Positions 1-9,016 of a DNA stretch of 64,000 nucleotides are shown here, piece by piece. Origin of the DNA: Tritrichomonas musculus (lineage: Eukaryota; Parabasalia; Tritrichomonadida; Tritrichomonadidae). Numbering within the stretch: the stretch's first letter is position 1; each line of letters opens with the position of its first letter. Under the pieces are notes generated by a model, which was not told the origin of the DNA, did not search any database, and saw nothing but the letters and a program-made list of their open reading frames with translations. The stretch is from assembly GCA_039105265.1 (NCBI GenBank), contig JAPFFF010000011.1, forward strand, positions 682,001 through 746,000, given 5' to 3'. The translations under genes and the position numbers were made by a program.

Positions 1-189
1 AGTGATTTTGTATTCGTTGCCGTCATTAGTGATGATTTTATAAATCTTGTTCAAATAGTTAGTCGTTTGTGATTTCATTTGCTCGATATTCTTTTGATAG
101 AACAAATTGAACTCTTCAATTGATTTAAATACTTTTGATTCATTTACATTATCATTTATAACTTTAAGTTCATTAATGTTTTCATTCAT
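1..189 (-). CDS. Small winged-helix-like Polinton protein, partial at window edge
   Basis: Open frame of 63 codons running off the left edge, starting at the ATG at 187-189. It is too short at the edge to stand out alone, but it matches the 103-residue protein at 58964-59275 of family C: both have a SxxEFNLxY motif followed by an LNKxYxI segment and a closing basic beta-rich stretch. In both families the gene lies on the minus strand just before the amphipathic-protein gene and the divergent MCP gene, so the synteny supports it. A DNA-binding winged-helix role is only a guess from the pattern. The C-terminus of the 350-residue family D protein (29197-30249) ends with a similar pattern. Confidence 0.5.
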   Translation of the reverse strand, partial: MNENINELKVINDNVNESKVFKSIEEFNLFYQKNIEQMKSQTTNYLNKIYKIITNDGNEYKIT

Positions 190-225
190 TTATAATTATA
201 TTAAATCATTATAATTCATTGTTTT

Positions 226-480
226 TCATTTAACTTCATTCAATATTGATTTTCCAAATCTCCCAACTCTGTCAGCAACATTTAAACCTGTATCAATTGC
301 GTCAACAACCTGACCGACACCAGGAATGAATTGTGTAATCGGTTTAACTCTGTCAACGATTTGCTTTCCAACATCAACAACTTTTGGTAATGCTTTAACT
401 GCTTTCTGAGCGAATGATTTTACTTTGCCGCCAATTGATTTAAATGCGTTCTTGATTTTGTTGAATATACCGACACCCAT
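226..480 (-). CDS. Short amphipathic capsid-associated protein (84 aa)
   Basis: An 84-residue basic, amphipathic protein made of Lys-rich helices (residues 5-35) and a Gly/Val-rich hydrophobic centre (PGVGQVVDAID, about residues 53-63). The same type of protein occurs next to the MCP in family C (59467-59760, 97 aa) and in longer form in family D (35133-35666, 177 aa). In adenoviruses and other MCP-bearing DNA viruses such small basic amphipathic proteins are internal capsid cement or membrane-active proteins. That function is inferred here from composition and location. It is transcribed divergently from the MCP gene, with 49 bases between the two start codons. Confidence 0.6.
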   Translation of the reverse strand: MGVGIFNKIKNAFKSIGGKVKSFAQKAVKALPKVVDVGKQIVDRVKPITQFIPGVGQVVDAIDTGLNVADRVGRFGKSILNEVK

Positions 481-529
481 AATTTAATTAATGATAAAAG
501 TGTTTTATTTCCTTTTTATTCAATCATAA

Positions 530-2473
530 ATGTTATACAGAAACGAGAGAGCCCATAATCTTCGCACTGAAACAGGAAACGTTCTTCATGCATTTGAAGA
601 GATGAGAAACATGATTAATGTCAATGACGGTACGCGTTCATTTTCATTTAGAACTGTTGACTGTCATGACCAACCAGCTCCATTTCATCAAGGACAATAT
701 TCGCAAATAAGTTTAACACATCCTGACCACTTCATAAGTGATATTGATAAAGGTTTCTTAACATTTCACGTTAAATTAGATTTGTCATTGAATACAGATA
801 TGAGTAAATTAAATGAAATCAATGACCCCAACAACTTGTACAAACTGTTTGTCGGTTTCAAATCATCAAACCAGTTGTTTGACAGGTTAGAGATTCTTCA
901 TAATAATGTCAATGTCGGATACCAACAGAATGAATGCATTCGTGAAGGCTTCTTGTATTCTTCAGTTAAGCCAGAAGCCGAGAAGAAACGCCGCAGATTC
1001 GTTCATTCATTGTGGGAAAACATTAGCAACTATTCACAGACACATGCAGGAGCTTATGTTAACTTGAATTCATTTAAGAACACTGGAAGAAGTGAAGTCG
1101 AATTTGATTTGAATGTTCCTTTTGATGATTTGCTCGCATTACAAGCATTTGATTTATTCCCTAACGGAATCATTGGTGATTTATCAATTCGTTTTCAAGT
1201 TAGTCCCGCTGGTCTTGTTTGGGCAGTATTAGACCCTTACACAGTTGCTAAAGCAAAAGTATTTCTTGAAGATAATGATTCAATATCGATGGAAGAATTA
1301 AACAGACTAAAGGAAATCAAAGCCCGTGGACACCTCAAACATCAATTCACACAAATTGGTAATCAAGCAGTGATTCCAGGACCTGGAGACAATCCAGACC
1401 CACCATCACCTGAACCAACACCAACTAAATATCAATTGAAGTATGAAGTTAGAGAACAATACGTATCTGCATCTGGAGGTGATTTCGATGAACTGATTGA
1501 AAATTGTTCATTAATATTTAGCTTTACTGATGATGAATTTACTGAACTTGGAATTGAAAAGACTGATGATAATAAAGCAATTTGTCAAGCCCATTATACC
1601 AAAGAACATGGTAAATTACCTCAACCATCACATGCAGGTCATGTTTACGTTAACTTTGTATCTAAAACTGAAGCCAACAAGTTGATGAGTGCTCATTATT
1701 CAAAACAAACAGCGACATTAACTGTTAATCGAATGACAATCACAGCTTGTAAATCTAATATGCAAGGCTTTGGTGTTTGTGAAGCTACAAGACAAGGAAT
1801 TGAAGACATTTTAAGACAAGGTTTAATCATTCCTTCACAAAAAGTTGATTATCATGCTTTTCCAATCGCTCCAGCAGCAAACGGAATCAAGTCAACATTG
1901 AATATCCCATTAATCAATGCAACTAATTTATCAATCATGTTTCCAAAGCATCATAATGATTTAACTGTCTTTGAAAACCCAGTTTATCAAAATTGTTTCT
2001 TGAATATTGGTGGAAAGAACTTCCCAGACGAAAACGTTTCAACTATTGGTGCGCGATTCTTTGAAAATCAATTAACAGCTGGTGATTTAGATGCAATCAC
2101 TCTTTCATGCACAAAGGAATTTGAGGATTCGATGACAATGCCAAAGAATGACGCTAACGGTAAGAGATACAACAACACAATCAGTGATGCAACATCATTT
2201 GTATTCAACATTCAAACAGAACGAGCAAGTGCAGGATATTGTTATGACGGACTTGATGGAGGTTTCGGAAACGTTCAGATACAAGTCAATGGGCAACCAA
2301 TATATACAGGAGATGATGACACATATTTCAATGTTGTTGAACCAGATGGAACCATTGTCAAACCTCCTCCGACTCAACTTTGGATAACTAGGGACTCTTA
2401 CTTTAAACTATCACTTGACGGTTTAGAATATCATGATGATTCAACACCAGAAGGTTCACAAGCAAATGAATAA
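530..2473 (+). CDS. Polinton major capsid protein (647 aa), family A
   Basis: A 647-residue protein matching in position, length and sequence pattern the MCP-like proteins of family C (59846-61623) and, more distantly, family D (32869-34515). Shared landmarks with C are SFSF near residue 40, KLFVGFK near residue 105, the segment HSxWENxSxYS near 160 and LALQAxxLxPN near 200. Polinton MCPs are double jelly-roll proteins that assemble an icosahedral shell. The two-part layout, with a Pro-rich linker near residues 285-300 (PDPPSPEPTPT) between two beta-rich halves, fits that fold. The start follows a T-rich upstream stretch ending ATAAATG. A 3' piece of the family B homologue lies at 15000-15302. 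Confidence 0.75.
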   Translation: MLYRNERAHNLRTETGNVLHAFEEMRNMINVNDGTRSFSFRTVDCHDQPAPFHQGQYSQISLTHPDHFISDIDKGFLTFHVKLDLSLNTDMSKLNEINDPNNLYKLFVGFKSSNQLFDRLEILHNNVNVGYQQNECIREGFLYSSVKPEAEKKRRRFVHSLWENISNYSQTHAGAYVNLNSFKNTGRSEVEFDLNVPFDDLLALQAFDLFPNGIIGDLSIRFQVSPAGLVWAVLDPYTVAKAKVFLEDNDSISMEELNRLKEIKARGHLKHQFTQIGNQAVIPGPGDNPDPPSPEPTPTKYQLKYEVREQYVSASGGDFDELIENCSLIFSFTDDEFTELGIEKTDDNKAICQAHYTKEHGKLPQPSHAGHVYVNFVSKTEANKLMSAHYSKQTATLTVNRMTITACKSNMQGFGVCEATRQGIEDILRQGLIIPSQKVDYHAFPIAPAANGIKSTLNIPLINATNLSIMFPKHHNDLTVFENPVYQNCFLNIGGKNFPDENVSTIGARFFENQLTAGDLDAITLSCTKEFEDSMTMPKNDANGKRYNNTISDATSFVFNIQTERASAGYCYDGLDGGFGNVQIQVNGQPIYTGDDDTYFNVVEPDGTIVKPPPTQLWITRDSYFKLSLDGLEYHDDSTPEGSQANE

Positions 2474-2542
2474 ATAAATTGATTTCATTAAATAATCATT
2501 TTGCTTTGCAAAAGGGAACAGAGTTCCTTCATAAATTAATGC

Positions 2543-2552
2543 TTTATTTTTG
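2543..2552 (+). promoter_or_regulatory. TTTATTTTTG motif upstream of integrase
   Basis: TTTATTTTTG ends 8 bases before the integrase ATG. The same word sits just upstream of many family A and B gene starts, so it is a likely core promoter element. This is inferred from recurrence. Confidence 0.45.
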
Positions 2553-2560
2553 CGATTCAA

Positions 2561-3640
2561 ATGAATGAATCAATCAACTATCCTTTTAAATCTAAATACA
2601 AGTACATCAAAGACACAAACATTAAAACCGAGCCCTATATTAAGGATTACCAATTGAAGACAGTAAAGAAACTATCAAAACCTGACTTCTCATTTGAACC
2701 GTATGCGTACGAAATTGATATAATGTTTGCATTAAATAAAGCTTATTTAGTAATAATCAATGTAAACACCAAATACCTAATTGTTGAACCAATTGATTAC
2801 AAGTCTGAGTATTATGTAATCAAAGTAATTGATAAACTAGTCAATAAAAGAAATATCAGAATTGAAACAATTAAATGTGATGGTGAAAAGGCTTTTATAT
2901 CAAATGCATTCAAAAGTTATTGCAACGGTGAAGAGCAAAGATATCAATTAGACAAACACACAATTAAATTCAAAGCACCAAACAAAATAAAGTTAATCAT
3001 TGATGATTCACCTTTCACGAATGCACATAAATGTGTTGATGCAGTAATCAGAACATTACGAAATGCTTTCGGTCAATCACAACAACGAATGACAAACAAT
3101 GTATTGATACAACAAACGGTTGAATGGTACAATAACACGCCTCATGCATCTCTTCGTTTATTGAATCCTTTATACACATCATTTGACGAAGAAACTGATG
3201 AATACCTTGACAAACGACAATCAAAATACATTTATCTAACACCTCAACAGATGCAAGATGACCGCGACCTTGAATCGCAATACATTAGAGCCAAATCAAT
3301 GCAATTGAAAGAGATTCAACAAAAACAACGATTTAAAGGTCTTCTGTCATATAAACCCAAAAATATAATACTCATTCACACCGATTACGGAAAAACAGAA
3401 AAGAAACATGAAAAGCGAAGAAGAGTATTCAATGAACTCGCTGAATTCATTTGTTATGAATCAGGAAACGTTAAATGTAAATTATTAAATCCTTTGCGTC
3501 AAACTAACAAAACACTGAAGAACAAAACAATAATAACTGTCCCAATCATGTACACAAAATATGTTTGTTCATCAATAGATGCTTTGAATGATGATTATAA
3601 AGTATTCTTTTTGACTTATAAAACGCAAAATGAAAGCTAA
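2561..3640 (+). CDS. Polinton RNase H-fold integrase (359 aa), family A
   Basis: Retroviral-type integrase core (rve superfamily) at roughly residues 45-205. Visible landmarks are the first strand with EIDIMF, the KCDGEKAF strand-turn, and a helix with RTLRNAFG followed by YNNTPHASL, the hallmark segment of this superfamily. A basic C-terminal region follows. Polinton integrases join the double-stranded element into chromosomal DNA and generate 5-6 bp target duplications. The start codon follows a TTTATTTTTG motif. The stop overlaps the start of the next gene by 11 bases, so the two are probably co-transcribed. The homologue in family D is at 36538-37623. Confidence 0.8.
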   Translation: MNESINYPFKSKYKYIKDTNIKTEPYIKDYQLKTVKKLSKPDFSFEPYAYEIDIMFALNKAYLVIINVNTKYLIVEPIDYKSEYYVIKVIDKLVNKRNIRIETIKCDGEKAFISNAFKSYCNGEEQRYQLDKHTIKFKAPNKIKLIIDDSPFTNAHKCVDAVIRTLRNAFGQSQQRMTNNVLIQQTVEWYNNTPHASLRLLNPLYTSFDEETDEYLDKRQSKYIYLTPQQMQDDRDLESQYIRAKSMQLKEIQQKQRFKGLLSYKPKNIILIHTDYGKTEKKHEKRRRVFNELAEFICYESGNVKCKLLNPLRQTNKTLKNKTIITVPIMYTKYVCSSIDALNDDYKVFFLTYKTQNES

Positions 3641-3980
3641 ACAACCAATCACAAAACGATACTATCACACACAATCAAAAGATTTTAATCTTCCTGATGA
3701 TTTCGTTTATAGTCGCAACAAGAAGTACATTGTTGTTCAGTATTGTGGTGCTGTTGTCAATCAACATATTGTCGGTGATTTGATGGTTCATTCAGATATA
3801 GTTGAATTCATGCCTTTCTGCGACCATTTCATTATGCTTGCTAACAAACGACAAACGAAATATCGAAAATATGAGTGTCTGAACAATACAAAAAAAGAGT
3901 ATCATTTATGGTTTACAGATATGAAAGGAAACGTTATTGAACCTGAATCATTTATATTCAGTTGTCTTTTGATTTATTAA
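3630..3980 (+). CDS. Small minor capsid-like protein (116 aa)
   Basis: A 116-residue, beta-strand-rich protein whose start overlaps the integrase stop by 11 bases. Its C-terminal motif WFTDxxGNxIxPxxF (about residues 90-108) recurs in a piece directly after the family C MCP (61624-61772), where the text reads WFTDPNGNEITPDNF. The larger family D proteins at 24783-25514 and 37635-38963 end with a similar strand-rich pattern. Penton-base (single jelly-roll) proteins of Polintons end in this way, so a vertex or minor capsid role is plausible but unproven. It lies between the integrase and the Asn-rich protein gene on the same strand. Confidence 0.5.
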   Translation: MKAKQPITKRYYHTQSKDFNLPDDFVYSRNKKYIVVQYCGAVVNQHIVGDLMVHSDIVEFMPFCDHFIMLANKRQTKYRKYECLNNTKKEYHLWFTDMKGNVIEPESFIFSCLLIY

Positions 3981-3992
3981 TGACTATTCAAA

Positions 3993-5183
3993 ATGGATTC
4001 TAAGGTAATTTATTTAAATCCGAATCAATTGGCTGATATGAGCCGTTATAAAATTGATGATGTTGCACCGATTACATTTGCATTGATTACAGTAGAAAAA
4101 AATAGATATTTTTTCCCTTCAATTTTCATATTTCCAAAGCAAGCTAAAAGTACAACTAAAGGTGATATGTTAACAAGTAGACCTACATGGATAATATATC
4201 TTGATGGTGATACACCTGAAAAACCTTCATACGTGTTTACAAAAAAGATTCTTACAGGATATCAGGAACCTATATTTATATTAATAGTTGATAATACACC
4301 AAAAGCATTAACAAAATATTATAAAAATTATAACGGTGAATCTTATTTTCATAAAACTTACTTCGCTTTCACTTCTGAATCATTCATAAAGGCATTTGAT
4401 AATATTATAACTGCAGCTGATATAAACTATGACCCTAATGCAGCACAAACATATTTATCTTTTTATATTTACGATAACCCTGAAAAAATTCCGATAATTG
4501 ATTGTTATGTTAATACAACTCCTGAATCTGACAACGAGGAAATTGCAAAATCGATAACAGCAGATTTAAATCATAATACAGGTACAAAATCAATTGAAAA
4601 ATCGGCTTTTAGTTTTCGAAATGATACAATAGCCGATGAATATCCTGTATTCAAACCGAGAAAAATAACACAGGATTCAGGTTTTAATACAAAAGAATCA
4701 ATATCGACTCCAAAGAGATTTGATGCAAAACTAATAAAAATGTTAGAAAAGATTTCCAATCAGCTGCAAATGCAACAATCAGAACCAATATATAAGCACT
4801 TGCCAAAAGATAACAAAGTTCACTTTTCAGCATCAGCAAAACGAACTATTCCTAATAGCTCGGAAACATATCAAAAAATAGTTCAACAAAATAATTCTTT
4901 ACCGAATTATGAACCTATGGAAATTGAAGAAGATTGGCACGAAGAAAACCAAAATCAATCACAAGGCTTTGATTTTGAAACACCAAATCCTAATAAGACA
5001 TCAAATTATTATGAACGACAACAAAACATAAATAATAATAATAATACTTTTGAAGACTTGTCAAGTGAAGAAGAATATAATCAGCAACCACAATCAACAA
5101 AACGTTATAGTTTTAGAATCGTTTCAGACCCAAATGACAAAAATAATAATAATAACAATAATGGAGGTTTTGATTTAAATTAA
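3993..5183 (+). CDS. Unrecognised family A protein with Asn-rich tail (396 aa)
   Basis: A 396-residue protein following the 116-residue gene by 12 bases. Residues 1-165 look globular with alternating beta strands. Residues about 195-396 are hydrophilic and low in complexity, with Gln/Asn-rich runs, acidic patches (EIEEDWHEE) and an Asn tract close to the C-terminus. I recognise no domain. By position after MCP, integrase and a penton-like protein it may be a virion or scaffold protein. The disordered tail would suit scaffolding or nucleic-acid packaging, but this is inference. No homologue is obvious in the other families in the window. Confidence 0.55.
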   Translation: MDSKVIYLNPNQLADMSRYKIDDVAPITFALITVEKNRYFFPSIFIFPKQAKSTTKGDMLTSRPTWIIYLDGDTPEKPSYVFTKKILTGYQEPIFILIVDNTPKALTKYYKNYNGESYFHKTYFAFTSESFIKAFDNIITAADINYDPNAAQTYLSFYIYDNPEKIPIIDCYVNTTPESDNEEIAKSITADLNHNTGTKSIEKSAFSFRNDTIADEYPVFKPRKITQDSGFNTKESISTPKRFDAKLIKMLEKISNQLQMQQSEPIYKHLPKDNKVHFSASAKRTIPNSSETYQKIVQQNNSLPNYEPMEIEEDWHEENQNQSQGFDFETPNPNKTSNYYERQQNINNNNNTFEDLSSEEEYNQQPQSTKRYSFRIVSDPNDKNNNNNNNGGFDLN

Positions 5184-5681
5184 TTATTCATTATTCATTC
5201 TTTGATGTAATGGTTTAAGATTAACAGCAAAATCAGCATATTTATTTTTGTTCTGCAATTTACTTTCTTTGAGTTGTGCTTTGAATGCTGTGTATCCACA
5301 ATTTGGATATATATCTCTTTCTATTGCTGCGGTGATTCGTTTAATGAAATTATCTTTAACGTTCTTAATATCTTCTGGCGTTGCTTCTTTAATTCCTTCT
5401 GCATTTCGTTTCAACCTGTTATATCCTTCTTGCTTACTTACATCAACATTGAAACCAACACCAAAGACAACATAATCAATGTAATGCATTAATTCAGTAA
5501 ATTGTTTACCCCATTGACTTGGTTCAGCCTTTAATTCTCCTGATGTGATATCAATAGCTTTATCAATAATCTTCTCAACATATGATTGAACATTCTTTCC
5601 TAATACTGAAACATATTCTTTATTGTTCTGTTGTTTCCAATATGTCCATTGTTCATATGTTAATATCTTTCCATTGAACAT
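5184..5681 (-). CDS. Unrecognised helical protein (165 aa)
   Basis: A 165-residue, mostly helical, Lys-rich protein convergent with the Asn-rich gene; the two stop codons are adjacent. Features include an N-terminal aromatic stretch (YEQWTYWKQQ) and a central segment with VVFGVGFNVD. A late segment contains IYPNCGY. I do not recognise a family, and no counterpart is seen in A2, B, C or D. The frame is intact and composition matches the neighbouring family A genes, so it is probably a real Polinton gene of unknown role. Confidence 0.5.
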   Translation of the reverse strand: MFNGKILTYEQWTYWKQQNNKEYVSVLGKNVQSYVEKIIDKAIDITSGELKAEPSQWGKQFTELMHYIDYVVFGVGFNVDVSKQEGYNRLKRNAEGIKEATPEDIKNVKDNFIKRITAAIERDIYPNCGYTAFKAQLKESKLQNKNKYADFAVNLKPLHQRMNNE

Positions 5682-5761
5682 ATTGTCTTGAAGAACCAGA
5701 ACTCAGTGAAGAGATAAGAACAAAAATGTATTCATGAAGAGCTTTAACGAAAACTAAAGAA

Positions 5762-6676
5762 ATGAAACGTTTCATGAAACCCACTCAGTTTAATTATAAT
5801 GAGATTTTATTCTCTAGTGGTTCTGATTATGATGATGACCAAATGAGTTTTGCATTTGAATATGAATCATTCAAGCCAACTGTTAATGAAACAACATTTA
5901 ATATTGATGACGAGATGAATAAAGCATATCAACGCAATGAATCAAAAATAAAGAATGAATCAATCAGACCAATCGCAAACGGTATTTATTCATATTACAA
6001 TTCATTGAACATACTCGTTGGTCAACAAGGTAAAGGAAAGAGTCATATAATGCTACGAGATGTTATTCAAATGTCTCGAATGAAGAACGCTGGCTTTCAT
6101 TTAATTGTTTATGTATCACGAAACGGAACAATCAATGATGCAACATTCGAAAGCCAACGCGAATTGATACAGCTACCAATAAAAACTGTTGCTGACAGCA
6201 ATGCTGAAGAATATCTTAAACAACTTGATTTATATAAAGAATTGTATAACAAATATTCATCAACACCAAAAATAGTAATCGATGAAAAGAAGTTAAACGA
6301 TATGTTTGAGTTTCTTCATATCAATAAACTAGGTCAACCAAATAAACCACTAAATACTATCATTCTTTGTGAAGACTTCTTGAAATCGAAACTAATTAAA
6401 TCATCCTATTTTATCAATACCATCAGTCAGCTTCGACACAAGAATCTAATCATATTCGTTAACATTCAGTTCTTCAAAGCTTTAACAACAGAATGGAAAA
6501 ATAATGCAACATCATTCTTCATCTTCAGTGGTTATTCACGACAGAAACTCGGCTACATATATCAACAAGTTCCATTTCCAATAGATTTCGAAGAGCTATG
6601 GAATCGATACAGAACAATGAAAGCACATCAATTCGTTTTAATCAATGTTCGAACTAATAACCTTTCATTCATCTAA
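5762..6676 (+). CDS. Genome-packaging ATPase (304 aa), family A copy A1
   Basis: FtsK/HerA-superfamily (A32-like) packaging ATPase. The Walker A motif GQQGKGKS is near residue 88, the hydrophobic strand with acidic Walker B (NTIILCED) near residue 200, and a glutamine-containing sensor strand (VNIQFF) near residue 238. These enzymes pump double-stranded DNA into capsids in Polintons, virophages and giant viruses. The protein differs at only a few residues from the A2 copy at 50461-51375. Its stop overlaps the convergent 152-residue gene by 12 bases, and the same overlap is kept in A2. Family B has a homologue at 41083-42042 and family D at 35673-36527. Confidence 0.85.
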   Translation: MKRFMKPTQFNYNEILFSSGSDYDDDQMSFAFEYESFKPTVNETTFNIDDEMNKAYQRNESKIKNESIRPIANGIYSYYNSLNILVGQQGKGKSHIMLRDVIQMSRMKNAGFHLIVYVSRNGTINDATFESQRELIQLPIKTVADSNAEEYLKQLDLYKELYNKYSSTPKIVIDEKKLNDMFEFLHINKLGQPNKPLNTIILCEDFLKSKLIKSSYFINTISQLRHKNLIIFVNIQFFKALTTEWKNNATSFFIFSGYSRQKLGYIYQQVPFPIDFEELWNRYRTMKAHQFVLINVRTNNLSFI

Positions 6677-7123
6677 TACAATTTGTTGTTGAACACCAAC
6701 AAACAGTTGTGGTGTATTGATATTATATTTTTGTCTCATTTGTTCAATGAGTTCTTTTGTTTTCTTATCATTAACTTTCCTGATACTGTAATTATAATAC
6801 TTGTATTCTTTAAATGATTGCTCTTCATTTGAACCTTCAACGAAGAACTCAATAGATGTTGTTGATATTCTTCTTCTAACATTTGATGTTAATGTTATAT
6901 ATTCGAGCCCGAGTTCAACAATCTTATCATAATATAATCGTTTGAATTCATTATCTTTGTTCTTCAATGATATGTATATCACTTTAGATTTATATGCAGC
7001 CTTTCCACAAGGTATTGGATATCTATCACACAGAATTGAGAAATCACATTGTTTGAACTTCTCTGATTCATCCAACATATCAATAAGTGAATTGATGTAA
7101 TCATAAACTTTTGGTGTTGACAT
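6665..7123 (-). CDS. Conserved ~150-residue Polinton protein of unknown function (A1)
   Basis: A 152-residue protein with an N-terminal VYDYINSLI segment, the core motif CDFSILCDRYPI (about residues 25-36), the strand KVIYISLK, a central basic RRRIS segment and EYKYYNYSI, then a C-terminal LFVGxxQ motif. The same motif string is found in A2 (51364-51822), B (42039-42518) and D (31709-32158). In A and B it is convergent with the ATPase gene. I recognise no known domain. Conservation across three families implies a core role, perhaps in packaging or assembly near the ATPase (inference). Confidence 0.65.
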   Translation of the reverse strand: MSTPKVYDYINSLIDMLDESEKFKQCDFSILCDRYPIPCGKAAYKSKVIYISLKNKDNEFKRLYYDKIVELGLEYITLTSNVRRRISTTSIEFFVEGSNEEQSFKEYKYYNYSIRKVNDKKTKELIEQMRQKYNINTPQLFVGVQQQIVLDE

Positions 7124-7193
7124 ATCTTTAGAGTGAAATTAAAAAACAAAAAACAAAAATAAAAACGTCATTGAAGACACTTCAGATATCTTT

Positions 7194-7436
7194 TTAATAA
7201 ATGAGCTCTTCAAGTTCAGCAATTAATTCAGCAGGACCGTTGAATTTCTTTAGTTGTTCAATAAAGTGATTTATCTCTTTTAGTACTCCGTCAACAACAT
7301 CATCATTATCGTAGAGGTATTTTAATGCAGGTCTCCAACCTTTTAGCTTTTTGTTGATTCTATTAATGAGGATGCTTAATTGTTCCTCCGTTTGTCGGAG
7401 GCAGCGAGTGCTCGCAGCTTCGGCTTGGTTTGACAT
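7194..7436 (-). CDS. Small coiled-coil-like protein (80 aa)
   Basis: An 80-residue, helix-rich protein near the right terminus of A1, with heptad-like hydrophobic spacing in residues 17-35 (LSILINRINKKL) and 55-78. I do not recognise it. It ends an array of minus-strand genes that starts at the terminal region and runs toward the ATPase. The 5' part of the coding sequence contains the perfect palindrome GCGAGTGCTCGC, which also occurs in a family D gene. No equivalent is seen at the same place in A2. It could be a small regulator, but that is a guess. Confidence 0.45.
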   Translation of the reverse strand: MSNQAEAASTRCLRQTEEQLSILINRINKKLKGWRPALKYLYDNDDVVDGVLKEINHFIEQLKKFNGPAELIAELEELIY

Positions 7437-7683
7437 TATAAATTGCTGATAAAAAAATAAAAAATTTTTGAAAGTTCTATTTTTCGTTATTTTTCGTTGT
7501 TGTTATTTTTGGGAGTTTGTCAATTTATTCAAAATTTGTCTATGCCATTTTGTGAAAGTTTCGAGGGCTAATTTTGAAAAAGTGGCGATTTTTTGAGTCA
7601 TGTAGCTGAGGTTTGGGGTCTGTAAACCCTATGACAAGGGGGTCATTTTTTATCCCCCCTCCAGACGGTCCACTATCACTACT
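7437..7683. repeat. Right terminal region of A1
   Basis: Non-coding 247 bases ending CACTATCACTACT. A related stretch (GGGCTAATTTTGAAAAAGT) occurs near 52012-52032 at the corresponding end of A2. It includes a possible hairpin with GGGGGT and CCCCCC arms near 7637-7663. The partner terminal repeat lies outside the window, so TIR status is inferred from the AGTAGT tip and the A2 match. Confidence 0.5.
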
Positions 7684-8455
7684 CAGGATGCATTCTTGCT
7701 TAGCGATAGGTTTGAGATGAGGTCCACGTTGTACTGCGCATTGAGTGCAATCAGGTTGTCAATGGGTTTGATCATCATCTCGACATCATTATCATTGTAT
7801 GCAAGTAGGTAGTCCCATCGGGTTTCATAGTTTTTGGCATCCTCGAGATACAGTTTGTAATCATCTGGTGTCAATGGGTTCTTCTGGTTGAGATAGCTAT
7901 AGAACGCCTCATACTCAAATGGCTCTGCTTTTGAGAGGACCTCATTGTAGTTCTCAGTGTTGATGGCTTCATATGGGAATACACCCTTCGAGCTATTCTC
8001 AACTCCCCCAAAGTCTACCCCGAATTGTCGTAATGTACCTCCAGCGACGAATGATTGTGCGTCGATGAATCGCAACTTGGTATCGTATTTGGGTGACTTC
8101 AATATGAACTGCTTCAGTGAGGATGTGGTACCAATGATGCTATTGGGTTCAACACTCCAGAACATATTTCGCTTGGCTGAAGTGTAGTTGAGATACTCCT
8201 TGAATAGGTTGCTATCGAATCTACTCGAGTTGAATCCAAATACGGTTATCACATTCAGGTTGCGATCAATGGTTTTGAGATTGTCAACTGGTTGATTGAT
8301 GAAGGATTTCATGTATTGAACCTTATCGTGATACACCTGCTTGGATTGCTCAAACAACCACTCGATCCATTTGATGATGAACTCAGATGAATCCCTTAAT
8401 GAGAAGTGCTTTGTGGTACAACCAGATTGCGATTTGACACATGATGATACACTAC
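7684..8455 (-). pseudogene. Family B polymerase fragment, inverted partial copy
   Basis: About 770 bases nearly identical, in reverse orientation, to 12811-13582 of the long polymerase ORF. The encoded part includes the second and third exonuclease regions (GFNSSRFDSN and YNDNDVEMM). It abuts the right tip of A1. Its orientation matches the A2 polymerase (minus strand). It is a fossil piece and not a working gene. Confidence 0.8.
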
Positions 8456-8484
8456 GATGATGAAATATTGTTTCATCTAATGAT

Positions 8485-8976
8485 TTGAAGGGTATGTATG
8501 TTCACCGATTACTGGTCAATCATATTGCAATGTGGGCATCCCCTAGATATTCTCTCCATATTATGAAACTCTTGGATGCTCAGTTTGAGAAGCAACGCGA
8601 GCAGATGGATAACAAAATCAAGGACCTCACTCCAAGGGCTGTCCCCAAGGATCACAAAAATAGCTACCGATATATGATATGGCTTGAGGATCTTCCCAAA
8701 GATAAGGATTCTGTGGTACTCCATCTCGTTCGTCGCAACAAGCATTCATGGAGGCAGGTCAGTAGGATATATCAAGATAAGAAGAAGCGCTGGATATTTA
8801 TTGATGACCTACCCATCGCAATGACCCCGAATGAAGACATCAAGCGAATGGCCAAAGCTATGTTCAAAGGGGATGATGTCACTGTAGGTGGTACTAGGAT
8901 TACCATCAAAAGATCATGCCTTAATGATTTTCACACAGCAGTGGACAAATATTTCACAACCACAATGCAATCATAA
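8485..8976 (+). pseudogene. KilA-N domain protein, family B piece
   Basis: The C-terminal part of a KilA-N-type protein. The signature YVHRLLVNHIAMWASPRYS corresponds to the KilA-N helix pair (VH.LL...A.W.S...). It aligns with residues of the family A KilA protein at 43353-44117, which reads YVHRLLVNHVAIWSS. Both share a second domain with LHLVRRNK and DLPIAMTPNEDIK. KilA-N domains bind DNA in large DNA viruses and phages. The first ATG in frame is at 8494. Counted as a partial fossil gene. Confidence 0.65.
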
Positions 8977-9016
8977 GTACATTCGTTAAAATCCCTGGAA
9001 CAGTCGAAAATAATAT

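Larger units (their letters stand above)
1..7683. mobile_element. Polinton family A, copy A1 (right-hand part)
   Basis: AT-rich Polinton whose left end lies outside the window. Gene order on the + strand reading is small wHTH-like (-), amphipathic protein (-), MCP (+), integrase (+), two minor proteins (+), an unknown protein (-), ATPase (+), a conserved 152-residue protein (-) and an 80-residue protein (-). The right tip at about 7683 reads CACTATCACTACT, whose reverse complement starts AGTAGT like the tips of the other copies. It abuts a family B polymerase fragment, so A1 probably inserted into B-type sequence. No polymerase gene is visible in this copy, so it looks incomplete. The visible genes are open, and the ATPase segment is close to that of A2, suggesting moderate to young age. 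Confidence 0.8.
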
